Shown here one piece after another: positions 29,412 to 39,500 of a stretch of DNA of 64,000 bases. Source of the stretch: Candidatus Eiseniibacteriota bacterium (GTDB lineage Bacteria > Eisenbacteria > RBG-16-71-46); assembly GCA_016215625.1 (NCBI GenBank), contig JACRIW010000110.1, positions 1 through 64,000 on the forward strand, written 5' to 3'. Made by a program: the position numbers and the translations under genes. Positions within the stretch are counted from its first letter, which is position 1; each line of letters opens with the position of its first letter. Under the pieces are notes generated by a model. It made no database searches. It saw only the letters and a list, made by a program, of their open reading frames with translations, and was not told the origin of the DNA.

Positions 29412-30799
29412 TGTACGGGCACACCCACCGGATCCACTTCATCGGCATCGGCGGCAGCGGCATGTCCGGGCTCGCCGAGGTGCTGCTCAACATGGGCTAC
29501 TCGGTGGCGGGCAGCGACCTCAAGTCGTCCGAGGTCACGGACCGCATCGTCGCGCTGGGCGGCCGCGTGTTCGTCGGGCACGCCGCCTCGAACGTCGAGG
29601 GTGCGCAGGTGGCCGTGTACTCGTCGGCCGTGCGCCCCGAGAACCCCGAACTCGTCGCCGCCCGAGCCGCCGGCATCCCGGTGATCGCGCGCGCCGACAT
29701 GCTCGCCGAACTCATGCGCATGAAGTACGGCGTGGCCGTCGGCGGCTCGCACGGCAAGACCACGACCACGTCCATGGTCGCGTCGGTCCTCAGCCGCGGC
29801 GGCATGGACCCGACGATCGTGGTCGGCGGCCGGCTGCGCGCGCTCGGCTCGAACGCCAAGCTCGGGCACGGCCGCTTCCTCGTGGCCGAGGCCGACGAGA
29901 GCGACGGCTCGTTCCTGCGCCTGGCGCCCGCCGTGACCGTGATCACGAACATCGACCGCGAGCACCTCGACCACTACAAGGACCTCGACGAGATCCGCCA
30001 GGCGTTCACGTACTTCGCGAACCGCGTGCCGTTCTACGGCGTGGCGGTGATGTGCGTCGACGACGAACACGTCCGCCAGATCCTGCCGCAGGTGGCCAAG
30101 CGCACGCTGCTCTACGGCACGCGCGAGGACGCCGAGGTGCGCGCCGCGAAGATCGAGATGCTGCCGCACGGCTCGCGCTTCGAGGTCGTGGCCGCGGGCG
30201 AGCCGCTGGGCTCGGTGACGCTGCACGTCCCGGGCCGGCACAACGTGCTCAACGCGCTGGCCGCGGTCGCGATCGGGCTCGAGCTCGAGATCGCCTTCGC
30301 GCACATCGCCGAGGCGCTCGACGGCTTCCGCGGCGTCGGCCGCCGGTTCGAACTGCGTGGGGAGGTGCACGGCGTGCGCGTCGTGGACGACTACGGCCAC
30401 CATCCGACCGAGGTCGCGGCGACGCTGTCGGCCGCGAAGCAGCAGGGCGGACGCGTGCTCGTGATCTTCCAGCCGCACCGCTACTCGCGCACCGACGCGC
30501 TCCGGGAGGAGTTCGGGCGCTGCTTCGGAGACGCCGACCAGGTCTGGGTGCTCGACGTGTACGCCGCGGGCGAGACCCCGATCCCGGGCGTCACCGGGCA
30601 CACCGTCGTCGAGGCCGCGCACGCCGTGGGCGCGACGCACGTGACGTACGCCGCGAGCGGGCCGGAAGCGGCGGCCGCCGCGGCCGCGGCCGCGAAGAGC
30701 GGGGACGTGATCCTGACGCTGGGCGCCGGTGACGTCTCGAAGCTCGGTGAACACGTGCTCGGCCATCTGCGCGGCGGGGCCGAAGGGAGGAAGGCGTGA
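29411..30799 (+). CDS. murC: UDP-MurNAc-L-alanine ligase MurC
   Basis: Adds L-Ala to UDP-MurNAc. Typical N-terminus HFIGIGGSGMSGLAEVL, P-loop VGGSHGKTTTTSMVA, EADESDGSFL and DDYGHHPTEVAATL. 462 residues is normal. In most dcw clusters murB and/or ddl follow murC; here ftsQ follows directly with four bases of overlap. A GTG at 29408 next to the ATG is an equally placed alternative. Confidence 0.95.
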   Translation: MYGHTHRIHFIGIGGSGMSGLAEVLLNMGYSVAGSDLKSSEVTDRIVALGGRVFVGHAASNVEGAQVAVYSSAVRPENPELVAARAAGIPVIARADMLAELMRMKYGVAVGGSHGKTTTTSMVASVLSRGGMDPTIVVGGRLRALGSNAKLGHGRFLVAEADESDGSFLRLAPAVTVITNIDREHLDHYKDLDEIRQAFTYFANRVPFYGVAVMCVDDEHVRQILPQVAKRTLLYGTREDAEVRAAKIEMLPHGSRFEVVAAGEPLGSVTLHVPGRHNVLNALAAVAIGLELEIAFAHIAEALDGFRGVGRRFELRGEVHGVRVVDDYGHHPTEVAATLSAAKQQGGRVLVIFQPHRYSRTDALREEFGRCFGDADQVWVLDVYAAGETPIPGVTGHTVVEAAHAVGATHVTYAASGPEAAAAAAAAAKSGDVILTLGAGDVSKLGEHVLGHLRGGAEGRKA

Positions 30800-31623
30800 G
30801 CCATTACCAGGGCCGGGCGCTGTCGCGCCCCGAGCGCCGCGGCCGCGAAGGCGGCGGGCGCCTCCGTCAGGCCGTGCGCGTCGCCGTGCTGATGCTCGCC
30901 ATCGGTGGCATCGCGATGCTGCCTTGGAAGGAACTGCGCCGCCGGCACGCGATCGTGACGGACGTGCGCGTGAAGGGCGTCCGCTACCTGGACGCGGCCC
31001 GCGTGCGCCGCGCCGCCGCGGTCGTCGAAGGACAGGACCTGCTCTCGCTCGACCTCGCGGCGGTGCGCCGCCGCGTGCAGGCCGACCCGCGCGTCGCGAA
31101 GGCGGACGTGCGCCATCACGGCCTGCGCGGCATCGAGATCGAAGTGCGCGAGCGCATCCCGGCGCTGGTGGTCACCGCGGGCGAGCCCATCGAAGTGGAC
31201 TCGACCGGCGTGCTGCTCGAGCCGCTCCAGCGCGGCGTCGTCGCCGACGTGCCGCTGCTCACCGGCGTGCACGCGTCCGACCTCGAACCGGGGACGCGCA
31301 TCCGCAGCGACGAGATGAAACGAGGACTCGCATGGGCCGCCGTTTTGAGCGACAATGCGCTCCGACTTTCGGGGCAGGTGTCGGAGCTGGACGTGTCGGA
31401 GTCGCGGACGACCCGGCTCGTACTCATGAACGGGATCCGTGTCGTGGGACCGGCGTGGCCGGTCAGCCTCCGTCAGCTTTCCGGCCTCCGAGCCACGCTC
31501 CTCGACCTGCAGCGCAAGGGCATGATGCCCGGTGAGGTCGACGTGCGTATTCCGAATCAGGTCATCGTGCGTGACACACAGCCGACCGAACTCGTCTCGG
31601 TCGATCAGCCACACAGCATCTGA
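30796..31623 (+). CDS. ftsQ: FtsQ/DivIB-like division protein (275 aa)
   Basis: Bitopic membrane protein: basic N-terminal tail, one membrane segment (RVAVLMLAIGGIAMLPW, residues about 28-44), then a POTRA domain (IVTDVRVKGVRYLDAARVRR ... LSLDLAAVRRRVQADPRVAK) and an FtsQ C-terminal domain ending in DVRIPNQVIVRD. It connects FtsL/FtsB to the divisome. GTG start overlapping the murC stop. Sequence conservation is moderate, but position and domain order make the call safe. Confidence 0.87.
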   Translation: MSHYQGRALSRPERRGREGGGRLRQAVRVAVLMLAIGGIAMLPWKELRRRHAIVTDVRVKGVRYLDAARVRRAAAVVEGQDLLSLDLAAVRRRVQADPRVAKADVRHHGLRGIEIEVRERIPALVVTAGEPIEVDSTGVLLEPLQRGVVADVPLLTGVHASDLEPGTRIRSDEMKRGLAWAAVLSDNALRLSGQVSELDVSESRTTRLVLMNGIRVVGPAWPVSLRQLSGLRATLLDLQRKGMMPGEVDVRIPNQVIVRDTQPTELVSVDQPHSI

Positions 31624-31646
31624 GGCGCACCGCGGGAGGGAACCCC

Positions 31647-32882
31647 ATGGCCCAGGCGACCAGGACGTTCGTCGGACTCGACATCGGCACCACCAAGATC
31701 TCCTGCATCATCGCGGACCAGAACGCCGCGGGTGAGATGCGGATCGTCGGCATCGGCAACGCGCCCAGCGAAGGGCTGCGCCGGGGCGTCGTGGTGGACC
31801 TCGAAAAGACCGTGGCCAGCATTTCGCGTTCGGTGGAAGAGGCCGAGCGCATGGCCGGCATCGAGGTGAAGGGCGTGTGGGCCGGCATCGCCGGGGACCA
31901 CATCCGCAGCCTCAACAGCCGCGGCGTGATCGCCGTGGCGCGGCGCGACAACGAGATCGCGGCCGCCGACGTGGACCGCGTCGTCGAGGCCGCCAAGGCG
32001 ATCGCCATCCCGATGGACCGCGAGATCATCCACGTGATTCCGCAGGAGTTCATCGTCGACGACCAGGAAGGCATCAAGGACCCGGTCGGCATGAGCGGCG
32101 TGCGGCTCGAAGCCGAGATCCACATCATCACGGGCGCCGTGACCAGCGCGAAGAACATCTGCCGCGCGATCCAGCGTTCGGGCCTCAAGGTGTACGACCT
32201 CGTGCTCGAGCCGCTCGCGTCCGCGACCGCGGTGCTCGACCAGGACGAGCGCGATCTCGGCGTCGTGCTCCTCGACATCGGCGGCGGCACGACCGACGTG
32301 GCCGTGTTCCACGAGGGTTCGATCCGCCACACCGCGATCATCCCGTTCGGCGGGGCCAACGTGACGAGCGACATCGCCATCGGGCTGCGCACGCCGATGG
32401 ACAAGGCCGAGGCGATCAAGATCCAGCACGGCTCGGCGCTCGCGTCGCGCGTCAACGCGGACGAGATGCTGCAGGTCGCCTGCGTCGGCGGCCGCGAAGA
32501 CCGCGAGATCTCGCGCACGGTGCTCGCGTCGATGATCGAGCCGCGCATGGAAGAGATCTTCATGCTCGCCAACAAGGAAGTCCGCAAGAACCACTTCGCG
32601 CCCCTCATCGGCGGCGGCGTCGTGCTCACCGGCGGCACCTCGCTGCTGCCGGGCATCGCGGAACTGGCCGAGCAGGTGTTCGAGATGCCCGTCCGCCTCG
32701 GCGTGCCGAGGGGGATGGGAGGCCTTTCGGCCAACGTGGCCGACCCGCGCTTCTCGACGGGAGTGGGGCTCGTGATGCATGCTGCAGGGCAGGACGGCAG
32801 GTCGGGTGCGTTCACCGACAAGCCGTCGGCCGGAAATCCCCGACGCTTCGATCTGATCGGCTGGTTCGCCAGCAAGTTCTAG
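31647..32882 (+). CDS. ftsA: cell division protein FtsA
   Basis: Actin-like ATPase that tethers FtsZ to the membrane. It shows VGLDIGTTKISCIIAD (phosphate 1), the SHS2 domain insert with VWAGIAGDHIRS, VVLLDIGGGTTDVAVF (phosphate 2) and GGGVVLTGGTSLLPGI (adenosine). The C-terminus, RFDLIGWFASKF, is the expected membrane-targeting amphipathic helix. GGGAGGG precedes the ATG. 411 residues, usual length. Confidence 0.95.
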   Translation: MAQATRTFVGLDIGTTKISCIIADQNAAGEMRIVGIGNAPSEGLRRGVVVDLEKTVASISRSVEEAERMAGIEVKGVWAGIAGDHIRSLNSRGVIAVARRDNEIAAADVDRVVEAAKAIAIPMDREIIHVIPQEFIVDDQEGIKDPVGMSGVRLEAEIHIITGAVTSAKNICRAIQRSGLKVYDLVLEPLASATAVLDQDERDLGVVLLDIGGGTTDVAVFHEGSIRHTAIIPFGGANVTSDIAIGLRTPMDKAEAIKIQHGSALASRVNADEMLQVACVGGREDREISRTVLASMIEPRMEEIFMLANKEVRKNHFAPLIGGGVVLTGGTSLLPGIAELAEQVFEMPVRLGVPRGMGGLSANVADPRFSTGVGLVMHAAGQDGRSGAFTDKPSAGNPRRFDLIGWFASKF

Positions 32883-32903
32883 AACCACGCAGTCTCGGCA
32901 TCG

Positions 32904-32920
32904 GCGGCCAGGATGGCCGC
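32904..32920 (+). other. short hairpin between ftsA and ftsZ
   Basis: Seven-bp perfect stem GCGGCCA-gga-TGGCCGC in the 63-base ftsA-ftsZ gap, about 10 bases upstream of the AAGGAGAGG ribosome site of ftsZ. It may adjust ftsZ expression relative to ftsA by mRNA stability. Speculative. Confidence 0.3.
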
Positions 32921-32945
32921 ATCGCCGGCACAAGGAGAGGTGCCC

Positions 32946-34091
32946 ATGTCCATGTTCGAGCTCGAGATCGACCGCACGGCCCCCGCTCGCCTGAAGGTCA
33001 TCGGTGTCGGCGGCGCCGGAAACAACGCCGTCAATCGCATGATCGGTGCGGGCCTTCGTGGCGTGGACTTCATCGCCGCGAACACGGATGTGCAGGCGCT
33101 CGGGCAGGCGCTGGCGCCGACCCGGATCCAGATCGGCATCAACGCGACGCGCGGACTCGGCGCCGGCGGCGACCCCTCGCAGGGCCGCCGTTCCGCGGAA
33201 GAGGACGAGCAGGCGATCAGCGACGCGATCGGTGAAGCCGACATGGTGTTCGTGACCGCCGGCATGGGCGGCGGCACCGGTACGGGCGCCGCTCCCGTCG
33301 TCGCGCGCCTCGCGCGGCAGGCCGGCGCGCTCACCGTGGGCGTGGTCACTCGTCCGTTCTCGTTCGAAGGCCGCCGCCGCATGCGCCAGGCCGAGGAAGG
33401 GCTCGAGGAACTCCGCGCCGAGGTGGACACGCTGCTGGTGATCCCGAACGAGCGCCTGCTGTCGGTGGTCGAGAAGGGCACGCCGCTCTCCGAGGCGTTC
33501 GGCATCGCCGACGACGTGCTGCTCAAGGCCACGAAGGGCATCGCCGACCTCGTCACGATCCCCGGCCTCGTCAACGTCGACTTCGCCGACGTGAAGAGCA
33601 TCATGGCCTCGCGCGGCAACGCGCTCATGGGCACCGGCCGCGCCACGGGCGAGAACCGTGCGCTCGAGGCGGCGCAGGCCGCGGTGTCCAGCCCGCTGCT
33701 CGAGGACGTCTCGATCCACGGTGCCGAGGGCGTGCTGCTGAACATCACCGGCGGCCGTGACCTCAGCCTGCACGAGGTCAACGAGGCGTCGAAGGTCGTC
33801 ACCGAGGCCGCGGGCGAGGACGCGAACATCATCTTCGGCGCCGTGATCGATCCCGCCCTGGACGGCGAGATCGTGGTCACCGTCGTCGCGACCGGTTTCG
33901 GGGTCGCGCATCCGCAGTTCACCGTCGTCGACCGCTCCACGCGCCGCAAGGCCGTGAACGACTCCGACGACGCGGGCAGCTACAACATCCCGGCATGGAA
34001 GCGTCGCGAGGGCCGCACCCAGTGGGGACGTGGCGACTCGCGGGGCGAATCGCTCGAGGTCCCGGCGTTCCTCCGTCGACAGATGGACTAG
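32946..34091 (+). CDS. ftsZ: cell division GTPase FtsZ
   Basis: Tubulin-like GTPase that forms the Z ring. [14 protein letters not shown], the tubulin signature [19 protein letters not shown] and the T7 loop [10 protein letters not shown] are intact. The linker is short, and the conserved C-terminal peptide reads [11 protein letters not shown], the motif that binds FtsA and ZipA-like partners. AAGGAGAGG ahead of the ATG at 32946 supports this start over an in-frame upstream start at 32913. 381 residues. Confidence 0.97.
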   Translation: MSMFELEIDRTAPARLKVIGVGGAGNNAVNRMIGAGLRGVDFIAANTDVQALGQALAPTRIQIGINATRGLGAGGDPSQGRRSAEEDEQAISDAIGEADMVFVTAGMGGGTGTGAAPVVARLARQAGALTVGVVTRPFSFEGRRRMRQAEEGLEELRAEVDTLLVIPNERLLSVVEKGTPLSEAFGIADDVLLKATKGIADLVTIPGLVNVDFADVKSIMASRGNALMGTGRATGENRALEAAQAAVSSPLLEDVSIHGAEGVLLNITGGRDLSLHEVNEASKVVTEAAGEDANIIFGAVIDPALDGEIVVTVVATGFGVAHPQFTVVDRSTRRKAVNDSDDAGSYNIPAWKRREGRTQWGRGDSRGESLEVPAFLRRQMD

Positions 34092-34100
34092 GAGAAGGCC

Positions 34101-35750
34101 GTGAAGTTCCTCTCGTCCCTCGTGAAGTGGGGGCACACCCGCGGCTACAACGCGGGCATCCTCCATTTCAACAAGGGTGAGTTCGCTCGCGCGGCGGAAT
34201 GCTTCGAGGGCGTGCTGCGCGAAGTGCGGGATCCGAACGATCCGGATCACTGCCTCGCGCTCGTGCACGCCGCCGAGGCGCGCGCGAATCTCGGGCTGGC
34301 GTTCTTCCACGCGGGCGACTACGCCCGGGCGGAGGCGGAGTTCACGGTCGCGCTCGAGGAGAACCCGACCTTCCCGGACCTGCGCTACTACCGTGCGCGC
34401 ATCTACGAGCGCTCGGGACGCATCGACGAGGCGGTCGAGGATCTCGAACGCGCCCTCGCCGAGCATCCGCACTACCTCGAGGGGCACCTGCTGCTCGCGG
34501 TGTGCCTCGGACTGAAGGGCGATCGCGAACGCTCGAGCGCGCAGCTCGGCGAGGCGCTGTCCCTCGGGCTCGAGGCGCCGGAATGGGTGACGCCCGCGGT
34601 CGCGCGCGACTGGACCGGCGAACAGTGGCGACGGCTGCTGCCCGACGTGGCGGCTCGAACGAACGGCGCCGGCGCGAAGCCGCTCGATCGCGCGCTCGCG
34701 CACCAGCAGGCGGGCGACCTCGCCGGAGCGATCGCCGAACTCACGCGCGCCGTGACCGAGAAGCCGTCCTACGCCGACCTGCGCTGCCGCCTCGGTGGCC
34801 TGCTGCTCGAGGACGGCCGTATCGAGGACGCGCTCGACCAGTTCAAGGTCGCGCTCGAGCTGAACCCGCGTTACCTCGAGGCGCGGCTGCTCGCCGCGCG
34901 CGCCGAACTCGAGCGCGGACGCGCTGCGGTGGCGGGCGAGCACATCGCCGTCGCCATCGAGGCGAACCCGCAGTACCCCGACCTGCACTTCTGGCTCGGC
35001 GTGACGCGCTTCCGTCAGGGCGACCTCGCGGCCGCCGTGGCACCGCTCGAGGCGGCGGTGGAACTGAACCGCCAGTTCGCGCGCGCGCAGCGCCTGCTCG
35101 GGCTCGTGTACCACGCGCTCGGGCGTTACGACGACGCGCTCCGGGCGCTGCGCCGCGGTCTCACGCGCGACCGCGAGGTGCCGCAGACCGCGGTGATGGA
35201 CGCGCAGCTGCTGTTCGAGTCGGGCGACCTCGAGGGGGCGGAGGCCGCGCTCCTGCGCGCGCTCGCCGTGAACCCGGCCTACCCGGACCTGCGCACGCTG
35301 CTCGCGCGCATCCGTCGCGTGCAGGGCCGCCTGGAAGAGGCCGCGGCCGAGTACGGCAAGGCGCTCGAACTGCGTCCCGAGTACGCCTCGGCGGCGCTCG
35401 AACGCGCGAGCGTGCTGATCGAGATGAACCGGCTGCCTCAGGCCGAGGCCGCGCTCGCGGACCTGGTCGCGCGCCGGCCGCGCTGGGCGGACGCCCATGC
35501 GCTGCTCGGGCGTACGCGGCTCATGAAGGGTGAGCCGGCTGCCGCGGTGGCGCCGCTCACGGCCGCGCTCGAGATCAACCCCGGGTTCGCCGCCGCGCGG
35601 GCCGACCTCGGCTGGGCGCTGCTGCAGTCCGGCCAGTCGCGCGAGGCGGACGAGCATTTCGCCCAGGCGCTCGAGCTCGACCCCATGAATGCCCTGCCGC
35701 GCCAGCAGCTCGCGTGGCGGGAGCTGCTCACGACCGCCCGCGAGGAGTAG
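34101..35750 (+). CDS. TPR-repeat protein (549 aa), dcw-linked
   Basis: Roughly a dozen tetratricopeptide repeats occupy the whole length, seen from the regular LG/AL-x-P spacing (AEFTVALEENPTFPDLRYY, DQFKVALELNPRYLEARLL, AAVELNRQFARAQRLLG, TAALEINPGFAAARADLG). No signal peptide or membrane segment, so probably a cytosolic scaffold. GTG start nine bases after ftsZ with AGGAGAAGG, so it is co-transcribed with ftsZ. A role in division-complex assembly is suggested by position only. Confidence 0.8.
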   Translation: MKFLSSLVKWGHTRGYNAGILHFNKGEFARAAECFEGVLREVRDPNDPDHCLALVHAAEARANLGLAFFHAGDYARAEAEFTVALEENPTFPDLRYYRARIYERSGRIDEAVEDLERALAEHPHYLEGHLLLAVCLGLKGDRERSSAQLGEALSLGLEAPEWVTPAVARDWTGEQWRRLLPDVAARTNGAGAKPLDRALAHQQAGDLAGAIAELTRAVTEKPSYADLRCRLGGLLLEDGRIEDALDQFKVALELNPRYLEARLLAARAELERGRAAVAGEHIAVAIEANPQYPDLHFWLGVTRFRQGDLAAAVAPLEAAVELNRQFARAQRLLGLVYHALGRYDDALRALRRGLTRDREVPQTAVMDAQLLFESGDLEGAEAALLRALAVNPAYPDLRTLLARIRRVQGRLEEAAAEYGKALELRPEYASAALERASVLIEMNRLPQAEAALADLVARRPRWADAHALLGRTRLMKGEPAAAVAPLTAALEINPGFAAARADLGWALLQSGQSREADEHFAQALELDPMNALPRQQLAWRELLTTAREE

Positions 35751-35771
35751 CGGGCGGGACGGCATGCGAAA

Positions 35772-35801
35772 GGGCCCGGTCGCCGTGTGGCGGCCGGGCC
35801 C
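35772..35801 (+). terminator. bidirectional terminator between the TPR gene and rpmB
   Basis: A 13-bp stem (GGGCCCGGTCGCC, 35772-35784, with GGCGGCCGGGCCC, 35789-35801, one G-U pair) and a GTGT loop lie between convergent genes. T-runs are poor on both sides, but stem strength and position suit termination of the dcw operon and of rpmB. Confidence 0.65.
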
Positions 35802-35822
35802 TGTTCGTGACGCCGGGAGGCT

Positions 35823-36041
35823 CTAGGCGGCGCTGCTCGTGACCTTGCGGCCGCGCACGGCCTTCGTGACCTTGTTCGAGCGGATGCAACGCGTGCACAC
35901 CTTCACCTGCTTCGGTCTGCCGTCCACCAGCGCGCGCACGCTCTGGATGTTCGCGTTGAACGTACGCTTGGTGACGTTGTTGGCGTGGGACACGTTCTGG
36001 CCCGCCATCCGCAGCTTGCCGCACACGAAACACTTCGCCAT
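35823..36041 (-). CDS. rpmB: 50S ribosomal protein L28, zinc-binding form
   Basis: 72-residue protein beginning MAKCFVCGKLRMAGQNVSHA with later KRTFNANIQSVRALVDG and VKVCTRCIRSNKV. The two CxxC pairs mark the zinc-containing (C+) form of L28. The frame extends 26 residues upstream, but the ATG at 36041 is preceded by AGGAG and gives the conserved N-terminus. Monocistronic, with its own promoter about 100 bases upstream. Confidence 0.95.
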   Translation of the reverse strand: MAKCFVCGKLRMAGQNVSHANNVTKRTFNANIQSVRALVDGRPKQVKVCTRCIRSNKVTKAVRGRKVTSSAA

Positions 36042-36133
36042 GAAACACACTCCTCGATAAGCCGCGCTGGCGGCGTCCAGATGACTGCGCAGGGTGGACC
36101 CGCAGCGCACATCGGTCATGAAATCGCCGCGGC

Positions 36134-36163
36134 ACTATACGAGAGGCCCGGACCCCGTGTCCA
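36134..36163 (-). promoter_or_regulatory. rpmB promoter (sigma-70 type)
   Basis: On the minus strand TGGACA (36158-36163, 5/6 to TTGACA) and TATAGT (36134-36139, 5/6 to TATAAT) are 18 bases apart, giving a start near 36127 and a leader of about 85 bases before rpmB. Confidence 0.7.
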
Positions 36164-36538
36164 GCTTGCGGCCGCCCCAAGCCGGGAGGTCGCGCGGCGG
36201 CTCGGGTCGAGGAAGCTGATTTCAGGCTTCCAATAGCGCCGTGCTCTCGCTAGCTTCATGTCAAGGAGTTGTCCGAAGTCTTTCCCGAAACGGGCGCTGA
36301 TGTCTGATGCACGGGGGCGCCCGGTTCCCAACCCTGGCGAAAGGAGGTCGCGCGACGGGCCATCGTGTCCCGTGACCAGACGACTCGGAGTCCACAGCGC
36401 GCGGAGCATGTCCCGCACTCGCGCTGCCCAAGCCCCCTCGGGCGCCGATCCCCCGGTCGCCGCCCGGCCGCACGGTTCCGGACCACCCTCGCGCTCGTGT
36501 CGCGAGCGACGCCGCCGGAACGGAGAGGAACTCCCCCC
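36164..36538. other. non-coding stretch between rpmB promoter and subtilisin gene
   Basis: About 375 bases without a supportable gene. It is somewhat less G+C rich around 36215-36310. It contains AAAGGAGG (36340-36347) with no good downstream start and the 10-mer TTTCCCGAAA at 36281, which also occurs upstream of mglA at 48391. It presumably carries the promoter of the subtilisin gene, but no clear -35/-10 pair was found. Confidence 0.4.
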
Positions 36539-39500
36539 ATGAGTCTTCGAAAGCTCCTGCATGCGGTCCTGCTCGCATGCGTCGCCCTCGCGCTCCACGT
36601 GAGCGCGGCCTGGGCCCTGAACGCCCAGCCGATTCCCGGCGAAGTCATCGTGAAGTATCGCGCCGGCGTGACGCCCGCCCGCCGTGACCAGGTGATGTCG
36701 CTGTTGTCGAACGTCCAGCGTCGGCGCGAGTTCTCGTTCATCCGCGCCGAGCTCGTGAAGTCCGGAGGCATGAGCACCGAGCAGATGCTCCGGGTGCTGC
36801 GCTCCGACCCGAACGTCGAGTACGCGGAACCGAACTACCGCATCACGATCGACGTGGTACCCAACGATCCCCGTTTCTCCGAGCTGTACGGCATGCGCAA
36901 CACGGGGCAGACCGGAGGCACGGCAGGCGCCGACATCCGCGCGACGAACGCGTGGGACGTCTTCACCGGCGACCCGAACCTCAAAGTGGGCATCATCGAC
37001 ACGGGCATCGACTACAACCATCCCGACCTCGCCGCCAACGTGTGGACGAATCCGGGAGAGATCGCCGGCAACGGCATCGACGACGACGGCAACGGCTACG
37101 TGGACGACGTGCACGGCTACGACGTCGTGAACAACGACGGCGACCCGATGGACGACAACGGCCACGGCTCGCACTGCGCCGGTACGATCGCGGGCGTGGG
37201 CAACAACGCCGTCGGCGTCACCGGTGTGTGCTGGAGTGCGAAGCTCATCGGCATCAAGTTCCTGAGCGCTTCGGGCTCCGGGAGCACGGAGGGGGCGATC
37301 GCCGGCATCGAGTACGCGATCGCGGTCGGCGCGCGGCTCACGAGCAACTCCTGGGGCGGCGGTGGCTTCTCGCAGGCGCTCCTCGACGCGATCAACGCGG
37401 CGGGCACGGCCGGCCAGCTGTTCATCGCGGCGGCGGGCAACAGCGGCACGGACAACGACGCCTCGCCGCACTACCCGTCCACGTACGACTCTCCCTACAT
37501 CATCGCGGTGGCCGCGACGGACGACGCCGACGCGCTCGCGTCCTTCTCGTGTTTCGGCGCGACGACGGTCGATCTCGGCGCGCCGGGCGTGGACATTCTT
37601 TCCTGCCAGCCCGGCGGCGGCTATCAGCTGCTCTCGGGCACGTCCATGGCGACGCCCCACGTTTCGGGCGCCGCGGCGCTCGTGTGGGGACGCTTTCCCG
37701 GGGCGACCAACCTCCAGATCAAGCAGCTGCTGCTCACGAAGGCCGATCCCGTTCCTTCGCTCGCCGGCAAGTGTGTCACCGGGGCGCGCCTGAACGTGTT
37801 CCTCGCGCTGGCCGATCCCGACAGCATCGCACCCGGCGCCGTGAGCGATCTCGCCGCGACGAACCCCGGCTCCACGACGATGGGGCTCACGTGGACGGCG
37901 ACGGGAGACGACGCCGGCACCGGCCGCGCGTCGCGCTACGACATCCGGTGGTCCACGAGCCCGATCACGCCCGCGAACTTCGCCGCCGCCAATCCCGTGA
38001 CCGGGCCGGACCCGCTCGTCGCGGGATCGGCCGAGTCGTTCGAGGTCACCGGGCTCGCCTACAACACGCTCTACTACTTCGCGCTCAAGGCGGCCGACGA
38101 GTTCGGCAACACCGGTGAGATGTCGAACCTCGCGAGCGGGACGACGCTGGGCGCGCCGGCGTTCAGCGCGGCTCCCGCGGCGCTGACCGAAGCGCTCCTC
38201 ACGGGTGCGTCCTCGAACCAGCCGCTCACGATCACGAACTCCGGTGCGGGACGGCTCGACTGGACCGCGCCGACGCCCGAACTGCTGCTCGCGAACGGCG
38301 GGCTCGTGCAGCCGGACGTGATCTACCCGGAGGTCTCGATCGCGAAGGGGGAGAAGGACACGAACCCCGGCCTCCTCGGCGCCGGTGGCCCGGATTCGTT
38401 CGGCTACCGCTGGGTGGACAGCGACCAGGCCGGTGGCCCGGGTTACGCCTGGGTGGACATCACGGGCGTGGGCTCGTCGCTGACGCTCACCGGTGACGAC
38501 GCACTGTCCGCGGCGGTGCCGCTCGGATTCAACTTCCCGTTCTACGGCAGCACCTTCTCGAGCGTGAAGGTGTGCACGAACGGCTTCCTCACGTTCACCG
38601 ACACCGTCACGCCGTACTCGAACAGCGCGCTCCCGAGCGCGTCCGGCGCGCAGAACATGCTGGCGCCGTTCTGGGACGACCTCAACTTCGGGACGACGCC
38701 ACGCGTGTACACGTACAACGACGGCACGCGCTTCATCGTGTCGTTCGTCGCCGTGCCGCGCTACTCGGCCGGCGGTCCGTACACGTTCCAGGTGCTGCTC
38801 TATCCGAGCGGCGAGATCCGCTACCAGTACCAGACGATGGCCGCTCCGCTGGACGGCGCCACGGTCGGCATCCAGAACGCGACCGAGACCGTCGGCCTCA
38901 CGACGGCCTACAACGTCGCCTACCTCCACGACGCACTGGCGATCCGCTACATCCCGCTGCGCCAGTGGCTGTCGGTGTCGCCCACGTCCGGGCAGCTCGC
39001 GTCCGGGGCATCGCAGAACGTGAACGTGCACTTCGACGCGACCGGTCTGATGGGCGGGACCTATCTCGGCAACGTGCTGTTCTCGACGAACGCCCCGGCG
39101 CCGCTCTCCAGCGTGCCGGCGACGCTCACCGTGACCGGAGCACCCAACGTGGCCGCGACGCCGGACACGTCGAACTTCGGCACCCACTACGCGAACGGCA
39201 CGTACGCGCTGACGCTGAACGTCGCCAACGACGGCACCGACGCGCTCCATGTGACGGGCATCGCCTCGAGCGATCCGTCGCTGACGGCCGCTCCGGCGTC
39301 GTTCACCGTGGCGCCGAGTTCCACCGTCGCGGTGACGCTGTCGTGGCACCCGGTGGCCCCGTCCACGCTCGACGCCACGGTCACGATCGCGAGCGACGAT
39401 CCGGATTCCCCTTCGCTCGTCCGCCGTGCGATCGGTTCCGCGGTCGCCGCGCCGGCGTTCAGCGTCAATCCGAACTCGTTCGACGTCACGCTCAACACGA

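Noticed and set aside
31605-35765. Very long antisense ORF (1386 codons) opposite ftsA, ftsZ and the TPR gene
   Set aside because: High G+C third positions remove stop codons on the other strand. The translation is an Arg/His/Glu/Val-rich string without domains, and the plus strand has firm genes here.
36300-36360. Possible tRNA because of a GGTTCCCAACCC stretch
   Set aside because: No acceptor stem, D-arm or anticodon arm can be folded around it.
36116-39349. Antisense ORF of 1077 codons opposite the subtilisin gene
   Set aside because: Same composition effect; low-complexity Arg-rich product, and it would run through the rpmB promoter region.
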